DNA of 64,000 nt, from positions 4,769,903 to 4,833,902 of the forward strand of contig NC_037642.1 in the NCBI RefSeq assembly GCF_003254395.2, read 5' to 3'. Shown here piece by piece: positions 12,906-27,117 of the stretch. Both the position numbers and the translations under genes were made by a program. The number at the start of each line of letters is the position of its first letter. The stretch's first letter is position 1. Below the pieces are notes generated by a model. It saw nothing but the letters and a program-made list of their open reading frames with translations, had not been told where the DNA came from and searched no databases. The DNA is from Apis mellifera. Lineage: Eukaryota; Arthropoda; Insecta; Hymenoptera; Apidae.

Positions 12906-13092
12906 CAACGTCGAAACCGTTCGCAGCATCCCCTTGTGGCGCGAGAGGGAAGCGATAACGGTGTTCATTGGCTTCCAGATGCCGGACGCAACCCTTAAAT
13001 CCGGTCCTCACCGGAAGTCGCTCGAGGCCGGTTGTGTTTCCAGGTCCGCCGACGAACAATGGCTCGCGGAAGGTAATTCTCGCAAACAAGCC
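12906..13092 (-). CDS. Exon: C-terminal part of laminin-G domain 1
   Basis: This exon encodes 62 residues plus one base. It starts GLFARITFREPLFVGG, which is the classical LG strand ending in h-x-h-G-G, followed by GNTTGLERLPV. It then reads TGFKGCVRHLEAN, the conserved F-x-G-C-h-x-x-h signature near the end of LG domains, and finishes NGFDV. The acceptor is TTTGATTGCAG and the donor is GTTG/GTAAGTA, close to consensus. NTT is a potential N-glycosylation sequon. The signature cysteine should pair with a cysteine about 30 residues later; that residue is the first cysteine of the next exon (position 2 of its whole codons). With the two exons before it, LG1 totals about 177 residues, a normal size. 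The opposite strand also has open frames here, but they are shadows of this exon. Confidence 0.9.
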
Positions 13093-14516
13093 CTGCAATC
13101 AAACCCAGAACGGCCTGGTTCACGCATCTGTGGAAAATTCATTGTATAATTCGCGTTTTTATCTACCAGAAAAAAGAGAAAAAGGAACCTTTATCCATTT
13201 TCTGTGCTCGCATCGAGTTTCGAATACGGTCTTCTTTTCTTCTCTCTCTCTTCTCTCTCTTCTTCTTCTTCTCTTTCCTCTTTTTTTAGTCTGATCCTAA
13301 CGAAATTTTCCACCTCTTTGAGGTTAGAGCGATCTTTAGGGAAGATTATTCGTCGAAATTTGGAAGAGTTTTCAGTTTGAGAATTTTGAGGATTTGGCAA
13401 ATGAGGAATTTAAGGGGTTTCCTTTTTTCTTTGTTTTGTTTCATTATTTTGCATTTGAGTATTCGAAGAATTGTTCGAGAATAATAATTACTGGCAAAGA
13501 TTTTACATTTCTTTCTTGTGCAATTAGCGAATAATCTAAATATATCTAGGAAAATGTCTTTTGCATTGTTAATATTAATTCATTCTTCGCAAGTAATATG
13601 AAAATATTTTTCCTAATTTTTCTTAATAATGAGTGAATTCTACGTCGACGTATCATCATGCAATTATGCGAGGTATGTATTCTATTCACCAAGAGTATAC
13701 CAGCAGTTTCCATCCCGTTGTATCCCGTAGTTGTTCCTGTAGATAGGGAAATTATTTCACAGGAACAAGTAATTACGAAGGAATTCGATTCCAGCACCGG
13801 CGAGAGGCGCGTGTTAATATTGATGGAAGGGAGAGGCATTCGACTTCGTGATAGCTCGACGAGTTTCGTAGTTACATTTCACATTGGTTAAATTCGCCTT
13901 TCTATGCACGTTACATCTTTCCGGCAAATCGAGTGTGCTTGACGCGATGAATAAAATTGATTTGGCACACTTCTTGCGCATTTCAATGAATCGACCAATT
14001 GTCCCTATTCCCCTGAATTTTCAAACAGTTGGAAATTTTGTAAAATTAAACTCTGTGGAACGTCGTTAAATTTGGGGGATTCGCCGCGGAATATTAAAAT
14101 TAAATCGATTCACGGATGGAAAAGTTTGAATTCGAAAAGCGATTTGAAAATAATATTTTAAAAAACAATACATGAATAAACGGCTTATTTATTAACGGAT
14201 TCATTAACGATAATTAATGATCGAACCTGTACAGATGATTAATTATTACTCTTTTTAAAGATTCATTTAAAATTCTCTCAAAAGAGAGAGCTTCCTCCCT
14301 TCTTTTTAAACAAGTTATTTTGACAAAAGAAAAATCTCAGAAAGTTTTGTTCTTTTCTACAAGAAACGTATTCCTTTGTTCAAAAAATTTCTCTCTTTCT
14401 TCCTAAAAATTTTCCTTTGCTCACCAAACAAAAAATATTTTCCCTACATTTTTTTTTTCTTTTAAGACACAAAGATATATTTCATCTTCTAAAAAAAGAA
14501 ATTGTATTTTCATAAA

Positions 14517-14543
14517 AAGAAAGAAAGAAAGAAAGAAAGAAAG
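14517..14543. repeat. AAAG microsatellite
   Basis: About six AAAG tetranucleotides within a purine-rich intronic stretch. Confidence 0.92.
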
Positions 14544-17500
14544 CAAAATGTTAATTCCATAAAAAGGGAAGACACTCTTTTCATAAAAAATATCCTCCCT
14601 CAAGAATTCCACTACTTTGCCCAAATCTTGGAATCCCTTCTGAACTCCCCTATCCAAACATCTTAACTCACTCTCAGCTCTCGAAAATCGCACAATTGCC
14701 GTGATTCACGATACTCCTCTCGAGGGTGGTATCGCGTTTCACCCAAAATGGCACTCGTTCCTACGCAATTCCTAAAAAGTAACCGCGTATAATTCGTAAA
14801 AGTAAGCAGAAGGAACGAGAAACATCTCAGCCAAGCATCGACACGATGGCAACGCGTTAGCAGCAATTTACATGGATTATGCATCCAATGTAGCCCATAT
14901 TTGCTTAACCATCCCGCGTCTGAATAATATATCTGTGAGAGTTTCTTGTATTTTCATCCCTCCTTATGCGGGTGTTGCGCGTGTCGTAATACACAAGCAA
15001 AGGGGAGGAGTTAGAGATGGATGTACACGTGTACAAATCTTTAGCCCTCAGCCTTCAAAGTTAATGCACTTGCAGAAGTCTCGAAAGTTTTGGGAGAAGC
15101 AACTTTAAAAGGTTGGGAATCATCCGTAGGATCGTTTAAAAGGTTTTTCTACTCGTTGGAAAACTCGTGGAAAGACCTATCGGCTGATACGATAGCGCGA
15201 AAAAAAAGTAGTTTTGATCGAATCTTTTGTTTCGAGATCATAGGTATTTTTCCAATTAAAATTTTTGAGATAGACAGTTTTTTTCTAGTTTTTTTGACTT
15301 GAATTAATTGACGAGGAATTGCTTGGCATATTTGAGAAGGGGGATTTATTTTTTCGAGTAGATTCGGTGGAATAAATTTTCTTTTTATTTGAAATTTGAT
15401 CTTTCATGTAACTTAATAAATTATTGATTGGAATAAATGATCAACAGGATTTTATTCTATGTGAGAAAATAGATAGAAAAAATAAATTTGAAAATTCATC
15501 TAATAGACATGTATTTAAACTCGATTAACTAGCAAATTCTTGATTTATTTTTGCACGTAGAATGGCAATGGCATTTGATCATTTTTCGATTGTATACCAA
15601 TTATAGAACCTTGTAGTTATAGGAATTTTATTAGAAAGTCTAATGTAGATCAAAGAGGTAGCATCGATGAAATATTCAACTTCTTTTTGAATATTTAAAT
15701 TCAATCTTGTCATCACGATTAATTAATAACCAAGTGTATAAGATCGAATAAATTCGTTAATGGAAATTCGAGTATTTATCAATAACGTATTAACAAATTT
15801 TTTTTCCTCTCATTAATAATTCTGGCAAAATTTACATTCTCATTTTTCAATATTTTCCAATATATATATATATTCTCATTATTCAATTCAGCGAATCACG
15901 TACCGAATTTAATCAATCATTTTTTCCTACGGGATAAAATTCAAAGATAAAATTTCCACCCCGTTAAATCCGAGCTAATTATATCTTTATATCTCGTTTC
16001 GAAATCGTATCGTTCAGATTAAATCATCCTTCACTTCGTGTCTTTAATACAAACCTGGGCAAAAATCGAAGAGGATATGCAATGGCGGATATTGATTTTC
16101 AAAACTACGAAAAAACAATCGTAAAATGATGAAAAATGTAACAAGATTCGAAATGATTGTGCATACTAACGACGACATTTATACGGGTATCTCTCTCGGG
16201 CAAAACGAAAATCGATCATACGAAGAAATCTTTTTCATTTTTCACGTTTCCTTGGAAAAGTTCATATCGCGTACACCAATCGCCATAAAATAGGAAATAT
16301 CCACAATGTTGCACGAGTCTCGAATGCATTAAACAAAGAGGTAAATGTTGAAACATTTTTACTTTGGAAAAAAAAATAATAATAAAAGAAATGGAAAAAA
16401 GCTGCGATAAATTCTGTTCTTTATCACGAAAGAGAGAGAGAGAGATACTAATGTTTTAACTGGAATGAATCCTTGGATTTTTCTTTCGTAACACGACCTG
16501 TAATGATAACTTGTAATTGACTTTCGACTTTTAATTTCGTCCGATCCCTGTTCTACTTCGAAACTTTTTCGCAAACTTCGATTTTTCGGAACCGAATCTC
16601 TTCTTTTTAAAAAAAAAGAAAAAACGGACCAAGCTTGTTAAATGGATAAAAGTTTCAACCATGCTCCATCTATTTAAATATCTCTCTAAATTAGTTTATT
16701 TCGAGTTTTAATTCAACGATTCTCAAAAAAATACATCGACAAATAATAAAATCACAGAGAATTAAGAGCAATTGAACATTTCTTCAATTACTTCTTCCAT
16801 CAATTATGAATCCTGATTTCCAAACTTTCTAGAATATATCATTCCTCATCGTTATCATCCCTGATATACATCGTAAAATGATCGATGAATGAAAAATCCA
16901 TATACTAAAAAAAGAAGAAGAAAAAAGATTTTCAAAAAACTCGTGTTTAAGCTCGTTTGAAAAAAAAGCGACGAATCTTTTCAACGCGACACGAGATGGA
17001 CTCGGTTACGATTCCGCCATTACGGAAATAAGAGGTGGGATGAAATCTCGCTTATTGACGCGCAATGAAAGCGAAACGGGCCGCGATTAACATCGAGCCA
17101 CCACGAGAAATGCGTATCAGAGCAAATGAGATTTGCTCTCAGCCGGTGGTGAAAGGATACGCTCTTTCAGAAACGCCACGGTTTAACCGGAGGAGGATGT
17201 TCCTCCCTCTTTGATCCCTCTTTGCCGAAAGTTCGGTCGGCAAAAATTCATTTCCGAAAAACGCGTGATTCCTCCTTCCTTTTCCGCGTCTTTTGCCTTT
17301 GCCCTTTTTAAAAAAGACGCGGTAAATCCGGAAATACGGTTTCACCTTTTGTTATTAACAACCCTGCCCGCTTTCATTGTTCCCCGCGCGAGAGGATCGG
17401 TTTTTTTTGAAGGGAGGAAATGCGATCAACGGCGCTCTTCCTCTTCTCCTCTTCCTCCCTTCCTTTCATTGTATCGATCACGCGATGAAAAGTTTCGCGA

Positions 17501-19882
17501 CTCGTGTTTCCATTACGCGGGAAATCCTGTTAATAATCGGGCGAAATATTCACTTCTCTTTTCTTTCGAAATCTGATAAATCCTTCCTATTGTTCGACAC
17601 GAGGCTTTAAAAATATGAAGCAACGTTCTTAGAAATTATATTTCGGATATTATTATCCATCTTTGGAAACATGGTTTGATCTAATGAGCCAATTTCCTAT
17701 TTAATTAGAAATTCGAGGCGAATTATACGAGACTTCCATCCGATATCAAGCTTCAAGATTCAAAATTAATTTCCATACCTATCATTTACACTCGTGTTTC
17801 GACTTGGATTATGCTATCCTTTTTCTCTTCCTTCCCATAGGTGGCTCCAATTTATCGTCTGATTTTCATCATATCACGCATTTTCCCCGAAGAATTTTTC
17901 GCCAGAAAAGTTGCGGAACAACGTAGAATTTAGCTTATCCTTTCCTCTCGATCCAGAGACCCAGTTTTTCACGTGAAACCGCGTTGGGGTCGAGGGACAG
18001 GTACGTGGGGATGATCCGTGGTTTTTAAGCGATTTCGCGAGAACGACACGGTGAAATCCGATTTCTCATTGTTTTTTTTTTTTCCCCCAATTCTTTTTTG
18101 GAACACCGAGTTTACCGTGCTCGTTACGACAGTGGTCCTCAGACGCGGTTAATCTGTCCACTGGAGGGGGGTTAATTTTCTACGACTTCGAGAGGGTTTT
18201 ACGGAAGGGAAACGAGGGTAGAGAACTTTTTACCAACTAATCTCGGTCTCTTTGCGGTCAAAATATCAGATGCATCGCGCTTTTATTCTCCTTCTTCTCC
18301 TTTTGTCCTTCTATTCCCTTTTTCGTGATTAGGGGTGTCTCTTCCTCTTTGAATTCTACGAAACTGAAGGAATGTATTGAAAATTTGTCTCTCAGTTTGC
18401 CTTGCGAAATTTTCAAATTGCAAGTAACACGAACTATTTCTCATTTCAGAGAGCACGAACGAATGGATTGAAAGAGCAATAAAAATAAGTTGAAAGTGGA
18501 GCATGGATTATTGAAGAAATTATAAAGTGCGTGATCAAACGAAATATATTTTTCTGAAGCGTGATGAAAACGAAGAATATCAATGTTTAATCGTAGTCGC
18601 GCGGAAAACAGACGTTTGACGTACAACCTTTTTACAACCTCATTTTTGCTCGTTCTCGTAGCCACTGTCTAGTTAGAAAAAGAAGGGAAAAAGAAAAGAA
18701 ATAAAGAACATGGGAACAAATTAAAGCAACTGCGACGAGTTATTCCAGTTATTCCCCGACCCGTTACAAAGTCGGGAAAATTAGATGGCCAAGAAAACGT
18801 GCTTTGTGTCCAGAGCAGATTATTACAGCTCATATTATTATTCGGTCAACAGAGGCAAAATAAAGATATCGTTCGAGGTTTCGCCGAGGGAATGTTTAAA
18901 AATGTAATTATCGCGGGGGAGAAATTTTCATTATCAAACGATTTCAAGGGGATGTACTCGCGCTCGATTTTTGCTTCGCGTTCAGAATAATATTTAGCAT
19001 GGATTAGATAGTTGGAGATGAAAGTTTAAAAAGATTGTACGTGCTGCACGTGTCTTTCTTAATTATTTGAAAAGTTAAATATTTTCAAGATTTGATAACG
19101 GTGAGTAACAGATTCTGTTTATTAATTTGTAACAATTAATTTTTTTTATTTTTATTTTTCAAAAAGTATACAATTCTAATCTTTGTTAAACATTGTTAAT
19201 TTTTATAACATATCTGGATTTTGCGCGATGAATGCGTGGTGTGTAAAAAAGAAAAAAAAGAAGTTATATGACAATTAATTTACAATAAAACATAAAACTT
19301 GTGTTAAATTAAATATAATACAAAAAACAATTTAAAATACATTTGATAAAAACATTTTATTTAACAAACACGTAAAAATGTCAAGGAAAAATAAAAAAAA
19401 AAATACATTTTTAAAATTGTTTGAAATATGTTTATAAAAGTAAATAAAACATGCGAACAAAATGAAACGAAAAATGTTGAAATATCAGCAATATAATATA
19501 CATATTAAAAAACTCGTGTAACTGTGTGAATCGTGTAAAAAAAAAATAAAACCCAATTGTATTTCTATCCCAAAAGAATCGAATACGTTACATTGGATTG
19601 AAAGATTGATAATTAATAAATATTTGTATACAATTCGTATACATTCAACAAAAAAAAAATTGCTAAATAAATATCCGTTCATCTTTCACAAATCTTTATC
19701 CAAACATTCTCTTCGAATTTTCAATTAAATGAATTTCCACGAATCAACTGCGAAAGAATACCGCGGAAGACACGGTTGAAATATCAAGAAAAGTGGAGGA
19801 AAGAAAGAAGGGACTCGTCTGAAGGGCTTCTCCTCCTCTGTTTTGAGCCGAGTCGACTTTGTCGCCGAAGAAAAAAAAAATA

Positions 19883-19913
19883 AAGAAGAAGAAGAAGAAG
19901 AAAAAGAAGAAGA
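19883..19913. repeat. GAA microsatellite
   Basis: A GAA/AAG array with one A-run interruption, next to a poly-A run. Confidence 0.9.
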
Positions 19914-22900
19914 TCCATGAGAAAGAAGCGGAAGTAGAGACGAAAAAAAGGGGGATCTCGGCTCCTCTAATTACGACGCTGTCGTTAGGACACCGAGTAC
20001 TTAATGGCACTTTGGGATAAAGTGGGCTCGGCTCCGCGGACCCATTTGCCGGTGATGTCCACCGATTTTAAAGGTAATTAAACTCGCCTCCCCTGGGAAA
20101 ACGGACGGTCTGTCTTCGAGCCGTGGCCTGATCCTTGAAACCGCTCGTCGATTAACGTCTTTTTCGATCACGTGTCCGGGATAAAGTTTTTTTTTTTTTT
20201 GCGAAATTAAAATTAATTTCGAGAATTTTTCCCATTCTCGATTGATTTTTTATGGGAAGAATATCGAGGATGATTTCTTTTCGTTCTTTGGAAATATATT
20301 TTGATTATCATTTTTATGAAAACAATTACGTTTATTGATTAATAACGATATTGTGAATTTATCCTGTATTACGAACTCGTATTATCCAATTTGGTAAATT
20401 GATAATATACGTAACTTCTAGTTGACTGATTATATATGCAAATTGTTCTACTGTTCTAATTCTGCATGTGTTATATGTTTTACTAAACTGATTATACACA
20501 CCCCTCTTTCATCCATTGTACAGAGCTTTATTCCACTCGTCTGATTATATTTTAACCTATTCTGCTTGTTCAGTCACATATGAATTTCTATTTCTTATTT
20601 AACAGGTTATTATATATATAACTTTTATTAACGGAGAGAATATATTCTAAAAAAATGGCAAATTAATAGGAATATCAATAGAAACGAACACATTATTCAT
20701 TATTTTGAATCATTCAATGAACTTGTTTAAACTTATATATATTTATAATTGATCAAGTTAATATATTGCTTCCTTAATCTTAAATTCAATGACTTGAAAG
20801 CAAATTATAAAATTGGATGTTGCTGAAAAGAGAAAAAAAATGACAACAACCCAAACGCTCTTTATAAAAGGATCTAAAGGATCCCCTCGGTTTTTTAAAA
20901 AGGAATGAAAAACGAATCATGTTTCTCCACGCGAATAAATAAAGTATAACAATTATTAACTGATAAGAGGCATCTCTTTCAGGCGCGAGAAAGAGTCGTG
21001 TGATATCTCAGGCCAAGTCTCAGATTTCTTTCTCGCAGTGACCGAACAATATTCACCATTGTTTCGCGAAACTTGGCCGTGGACGAACTTGGCTCTGTTT
21101 TTAAAAAGGAGTACTCGAAACCACTCTTCCCCTCGTCGAAGAAAGTAGCGTCTCTTTTCTCTCGCCGCGAAGAAGACGGCGTACTAACTTATTACGAAAC
21201 AATTTGCAAGTCTTATGAGAGTGGTCGAGAGAGAGAGAGAGAAAGGGAGAAGAAAAGAGGAGCTAAATGATGGAGGAAAGAGAGAGAGAGAGAAACGGAG
21301 GTTTGGAAAGTAAGGCAGCTTTTAAAGACTTTTAATTCGAGAGTAGAATGCCAGTTTCACGGTGTAATTTCAAGCAAATGTATCTCTGTTGTATGGTGAA
21401 TGTGTTGTTTTGAAATGAAATGAAAATGAAAGAGAACAAACGGAAAAAAAAAAAAAATACGCGGATAGTCAAATATTTGAAGGTAATAAATATTGAAATA
21501 AAAGAAAGAGAGTTTTTTCCCGATGAGTTATTAGTTTTTTACATTTATTAAAATCGTATTATATTATATACCTTGCGCCCGTAAATAATAAGATTTTTTT
21601 TTTCTTTAACCAGGATTAGCTTCGTGTTTTAATAATTAATTAGAATCGTTGGGTCGTAGATGGTTATAATGGTTCGAGATTGTCGAACCTGTGATCACAT
21701 GTACTTAATTCTTATTAAGATCTTAATCTCGTAAAATATATAATTCAACGCGAAATTGAATCGATCTAATGATGATCTGATAATACATTAATTCGTATAT
21801 TAATATTTTTATTCCCAATATTATACAGCAAATACTATTAAAATTACCTTGTTATCGACAAGAAGAATTTTTTACCCTTCTTTATATCTTTATTAAGCAA
21901 TCCATTTACAACAATTATTAACTCCTATATCTCTCCTACTATGTTGAGACTGTAATCAATCATGGCTTATCACTTCTGCCTACATCGAAGAAAATCCCTT
22001 ACACGTTGCATGAAGAACAACCTCCATCATTTCACAACAATAAAACCCATCCAATTTTTGACGATATTTTTATCGTTTATACAACCAAGAAACGCGTCAT
22101 TTGTAACGGCGATAATAAATTTATCACGCGTCCGATCGCATCTAAATTTTAATCGACCATTCGATCAACCATTTCCACTGCTCGTGTCACGTTGGAACGA
22201 AATTTCAGTCACGAGAATTTCGATTCGATAAAAAGGCACATCGTATGCGCGGCAAACATCGTACACCGACCCAATTTCCATTATATCAGGCGTACGTGAA
22301 TTAGGGTTAAAATTAGCCTTATGTACAAAGAAGGGGTGGAGAATCGATACGAGCACGATCGCGCGACATCGCGATCGGTGAATTTCCTTAATCGAGCAAA
22401 CTGCGGGCAAGTTTTATTATAGGAGGCCGTGCATTTTACTGATTGCACACAGTGTGGCCAGATGGGCGTGGTTCGATTATTCATCGTCGACAAAGCCGGC
22501 CATCTGTCTTTATACGTCTGACCATAAATGTAACGCGGGAAGAGGGGTTGATAAAATGCATCAACCTTTCACGCGATCGTATTATGAGGGATACGATCTA
22601 GGGAGATTTCGTCGCGTGTGGGATGATCATTTTTGCGGGGAGGGAATGGTAATGGACATTACATCCAAGTTTTATTCCTTATTTTCGAAGAACAAGATTT
22701 CGCCTTACGTTTCTCCCCTGGTAAATAAGCGAACGAAGTAATGGATACCACCATGTTGATGTACAACATCGTATATTCTTGAAATATTATACCAGGTATA
22801 TGAGAGAATTTCGGTGGAAAAATGATAGAGATGTATGAATTTCTTTTTTTTTTTTTTAAGACAGAGAGATAAGCACAGAAAGGGTAGAGGGTTTTATCGC

Positions 22901-25900
22901 AAATTTTTAAATTTTCGAGAAATATGTATACGTGGTTTAATATATACAGATGTGTTTTTGTTGAATTAATTAATTTATCAACTGTTCTATTTAAAAACTT
23001 GATTAGCTTCTTTTTTTTTTTTTAGCAGAATTTAATTATAATTTCGTATAATGAATTTTTAAGAATTAAATTTCATTTTTTGCAAGAGTATATTTTATAA
23101 TGCGTTATCTTGGTTTGTATCTTTCTTTCTTTTTTATTATTTATCATTATTCTTGCATTTTCCACGATGCCAATTTCGCGTTGATTGAAATTAAACAATA
23201 TTGTTTACACTCTTTAATTATCTCGTTCCTGTGCTTCTACGATTTAATTGTACTTGCACACGTTTATATATTATTGCAATCAAACTCGAATAGAATATTT
23301 TCCTGCTCCAAAGGCGAAACGAATATATCTTTATCAAAATAAAAATATCTCGATGTTTGCACACGAAAATTCGACAATTATCACATTACATTACACGTCT
23401 ATTTCTAATAAACCCCCCCAATAACCAAATACGATTTATTACTCTTATTTTAATTTTCATTTTCCCCCAAAAATGACTCAATCTCAAACTTTGCAGAAAA
23501 AAAAGAGAGAAACGTTAATTAAGAAGCATGAAGATTTAATCGACTCGCAGAGCTACCCAATTCAATCGAGAAATTAAAACGATACGAGAAACCCGTCCAA
23601 AGCGAGCCACTCTTTCATAATTCGAGCGATTGTCGAAGCGTTAAACGCGGCCATTTAATTGGCGCCTGATCAAACGGTTTGGGACACGTCCGCGAGAGAA
23701 TGGATCCCGTGTACGTCTCTATTCGTTTTCACGCTCCATTTGGCCGGGTAATTCGCGGCCTGTCGCTTTCAAACCGATCGAAAGTAATATTCCAACAACC
23801 TCCTCCTTGTTTCGAGGCAAACAGCGGAAAATCTTTGACGCACGGTGAATCCTCTGAAGGAAAATTTTTTTTTTCTCCCCTTCCCGACTGGAACAACAAA
23901 CGCACACAGGGTGCCATCTATTGTTCCGGTATTGTACCCCCGTTTTTAATCATGCTCCTGCACTTAGTCACTCCTCTAGCCTCGGTTTTATTCCGTGCTG
24001 CTCCACAGGTTTTTCGCGATTGCACGGGGTCAACGTTACTGCTCTTCTCCTCTGTTTTTCTTTTTCTCTTCTTCTCGTTCCAGACACACACACATATATA
24101 CTCGTTCCTCTTTTCCTCGTATTATTCTTTTTTTCTTTCTTTCTTTTCCTTCTCGTATTTTTCAAACGAGACATCAGCGAGGGCTTGCCTTTCATCCACG
24201 AGAAAATGCTCAATGTAAGTCAATTTCCCAATGCGATCGATCATCGCCATTTTTGTCTTCTTCTATCCAAAAGGCTGGCTCTTTGATCGTGCCTTTTGCA
24301 CATTGGTTTGAAGAATAATTTGGTATATTGGTCGACACATCGTATGATGATACGTTATCTTCGCAAGATATAATTAATTTGATCGATATTTATTTAAGTT
24401 TCTTTCTTTCGAAATTTCGAATCTCTCTCTTTTTTCATCTCGTTATCCCTTCGAAAGATTCCTCCAAACATTTTAGATCGAATATATCTTTTCTATTTTC
24501 TTTCTGGATTTTCTTATCGAATTCTTTTTCCATGGAATAGGAAAAATGGAACAGAATTTTATATACAAACTTGAAACAGAGGAGCAATTTCTCTCCACCA
24601 TTCGAAACAATATTGTTTTTTTATTTCCTCCTGTTTTAGAATTTAAAACAAGAAAAATATCGATACTCAAGAATTCTTCCCTTTCTTCGATCTCTTACTC
24701 ATAAAATACTAACTCGACCTCAAAAGGATTCGAATGCACAGTTTTATAAATAAAACTCTCCTCTCTCGAGAGAGAGAATTTTTGCTAATGGATATTGGAT
24801 CGACTGAACAATAATTCCCGTATCGATAGCAACAAAAAGAGAGAGAAAAAAAAAGTAAAAGAAATCGAGAAACAGCATTAAATCGCGCGAAAGAAACGCG
24901 ATAATTAACGCGAGAAACGAGGTTCGTTTCCTCGGGAAGAAAGTGGAGGAGGAGTCGGCGGCTCGTCGTTAGACAGTCGATTTCCTTGGAAAATAACCGT
25001 TTTTCCCGGCGAGAAACGATGTATATAGCGGGTGGAATTGCGCGCATGTGAATAACGATGACGTGCACCGAGGCGAGTATACACGGAGTCGTGAAAAAGA
25101 TTTGCTCGTCTCTCGGCCAAAGACGTCAGCCGGCCCGGAATTTTAAAGGGGGGGAGGGGAGAAGACGTCTAAACGAGAAACGCCGCCTTTTAACCGGCGG
25201 AAAATTACGAGAACGACGGGGAAAAACGGATTTATATATATATCAACGTCGGTTGTGAAACAATCCCGTGACAAGCCGGTTATATCTGCCAATGAGAATT
25301 TGTCATTTCGCTCTGTGATATCGATCATGAATTTTAATCGAGAGAATGGGTTGAAGTTGGTCCCAGAATGAAATTTTAACGGTGAGCCAAGTTTTAATAA
25401 CTTCTGTTATTGCCGGAATTGTACGCGGTGATTTTAGAGATTCGGTATATCGGCAGATTGTGTGAATTTAGTTTAATTTTTTCTTTTATTATAAAATTGC
25501 TTTACGATATATTTCCCCTCTTTTTTCAATTTGTCTCTCTTCGAATTTAAAATTATAAAACGAACCGATGTTCATTTAATTATTCGAGTAATCTATTAAC
25601 AATGATTCAATGATCGTAATTCTTTCTGCTCCGTTTATTTGTTTCCCCCATTTTTTAATCCCCTCACAATTATCCTACTTTCCAAATCATCCCCTAAAAC
25701 GTGGAATTTCCGATGTCAGAGACGTGGCAAATTCACGAAACCATTAATCGAAACGTGTCCGTTTTCGAAATAGGCGGTCATCGATTTCAATTCCGGCCCG
25801 CATAAATCGTGATAATTCTAATTCGAGTCGAGGGGCCGCGATTAAGTATTTGCGCGGCACGTCGACAAATCTATTCTCTCCCCCTTTCATCGATAATCGA

Positions 25901-25944
25901 TCGTTCGACTTTTTCGACACCCCCAGACGAAAATTCATTCTTAC

Positions 25945-26089
25945 CTTCGATCTTCCTTCGACTCGTTTCTCTTGATTCAGCTGAATCCAGGCGTCCCATC
26001 GATGCCTGTAGACAGTCAGGGTGTTCCACTCGTTCAACCTCACTGTTTGCGTGCTCCTCACTGTGCCGACTCCGCTCCCACAATCGAAC
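25945..26089 (-). CDS. Exon: middle of laminin-G domain 1
   Basis: This exon supplies one base to finish an Arg codon and then 48 codons. It begins FDCGSGVGTVRS, continues through LNEWNTLTVYRHRWDAWIQL, and ends KRVEGRSK. The FDxGSG...RS and EW-hydrophobic-x-V-x-R/H patterns are standard for the central strands of LG domains. RFDCGSG and VEG in particular resemble pikachurin and perlecan LG domains as I remember them. The acceptor is TTCGAAG/G and the donor is AAG/GTAAGA, in phase 0. The acceptor has a short, weak pyrimidine tract, so its exact position rests mainly on the phase fit and on domain continuity. The length of 145 nt is not divisible by three, so skipping this exon alone would shift the frame. 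The cysteine in FDC has no obvious partner in the recovered exons. Confidence 0.87.
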
Positions 26090-27100
26090 CTTCGAACAAA
26101 TACCTGGATTAGGGATACCGTTTTTCTTTTGCCTTGCGAAATCATGATTTTTTTTCGGGGGGCAAGGTTCACGTTGAAATTGGAATCGTTTGATTTTACA
26201 GAGGATCTAAATTTTGGATTCTGGAGGGATGAATAATATTAAAGATATTTTTTGAAGTGTTTCTATCTTGAAGCAAGAAATATTATTAAAGTGAATGAAA
26301 TATTTTTGACGATTAAAGAAATGGACTACTCGCTTGGTATTGAAAAATACAAGAGAATATGCTAATTAATAATTTAGTTTATCACGAAAGATTAAATTTC
26401 TTCTTCCCTCTTTAATATTTCTCTTCTGGTTTTTCCAATTTAAACTTTCCATATTGTTCGCGCCATTTATCTACTAGCAGGAAGTCTGGTTCGTGAGAAA
26501 CATACGAAATCGGTCGAATTGTAAAGATTCATTGATTTGAGAATCGTTTGCTTAAAAAAAAAAATGCTTTGAGTTTTGAAAAAAATCTTATTTGCGGAAT
26601 AATACAGCGCGTGATAATTTAAAACGTTTTTCCGTGGAAAATTTCTTTCAGAGTTTTCGAATTGAAGTGTTAGAGATTAAGAATGAGATTAAAATCGATT
26701 TATATTGGAACAGAATCGCAGAAAATTAAATACATAAAAAAAAGTACTTTAAAAATAACAAAAAAATAGACGATTAAGTTTTCTATTCTCTGATAATATA
26801 TTTTTCATTCACATTGAATATTTTAAATCGAAAAAGAATTGACTATTACGTATGTTTTATAAAATTTGTATAGAATATTTTTTTATTCATTTTTCTTTTT
26901 TACACGTGGAATATTTTATTTCAAGTATTTTGTATTTTTCATTCATATATATTTTTTTTTTTTTCAGATAAAACTTTATCTCCTCTGGGAAGTCGATAAT
27001 GGGGAATAAAAATATTATAAATAAAAATCACAGAAATTAGAGATTAAGAGGGAACGGGGATAAAATAAAATCTTCAATAGATTAAACTTTCATGGAAAAA

Positions 27101-27117
27101 TATATATATATATATAT
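27101..27117. repeat. AT microsatellite
   Basis: Uninterrupted TA dinucleotides, 17 bp. Confidence 0.9.

Larger units (their letters stand above)
13093..25944. other. Large intron within LG1 coding region
   Basis: About 12.9 kb, the longest intron bounded by two confirmed exons. It contains an AAAG array near 14517-14543, a GAA array at 19883-19913 and GA runs near 21230-21290. GC-richer patches lie at about 17000-17600, 22080-22640, 23600-24020 and 24890-25260. Open frames in these patches (for example 23679-24218 on the plus strand) run into pyrimidine-rich low complexity and show no family features. Nothing else is supported. Confidence 0.6.

Noticed and set aside
23679..24218. 179-codon open frame, plus strand
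   Set aside because: The second half is low-complexity Phe/Ser/Leu from a T/C-rich tract, and other frames on both strands are open over the same interval.
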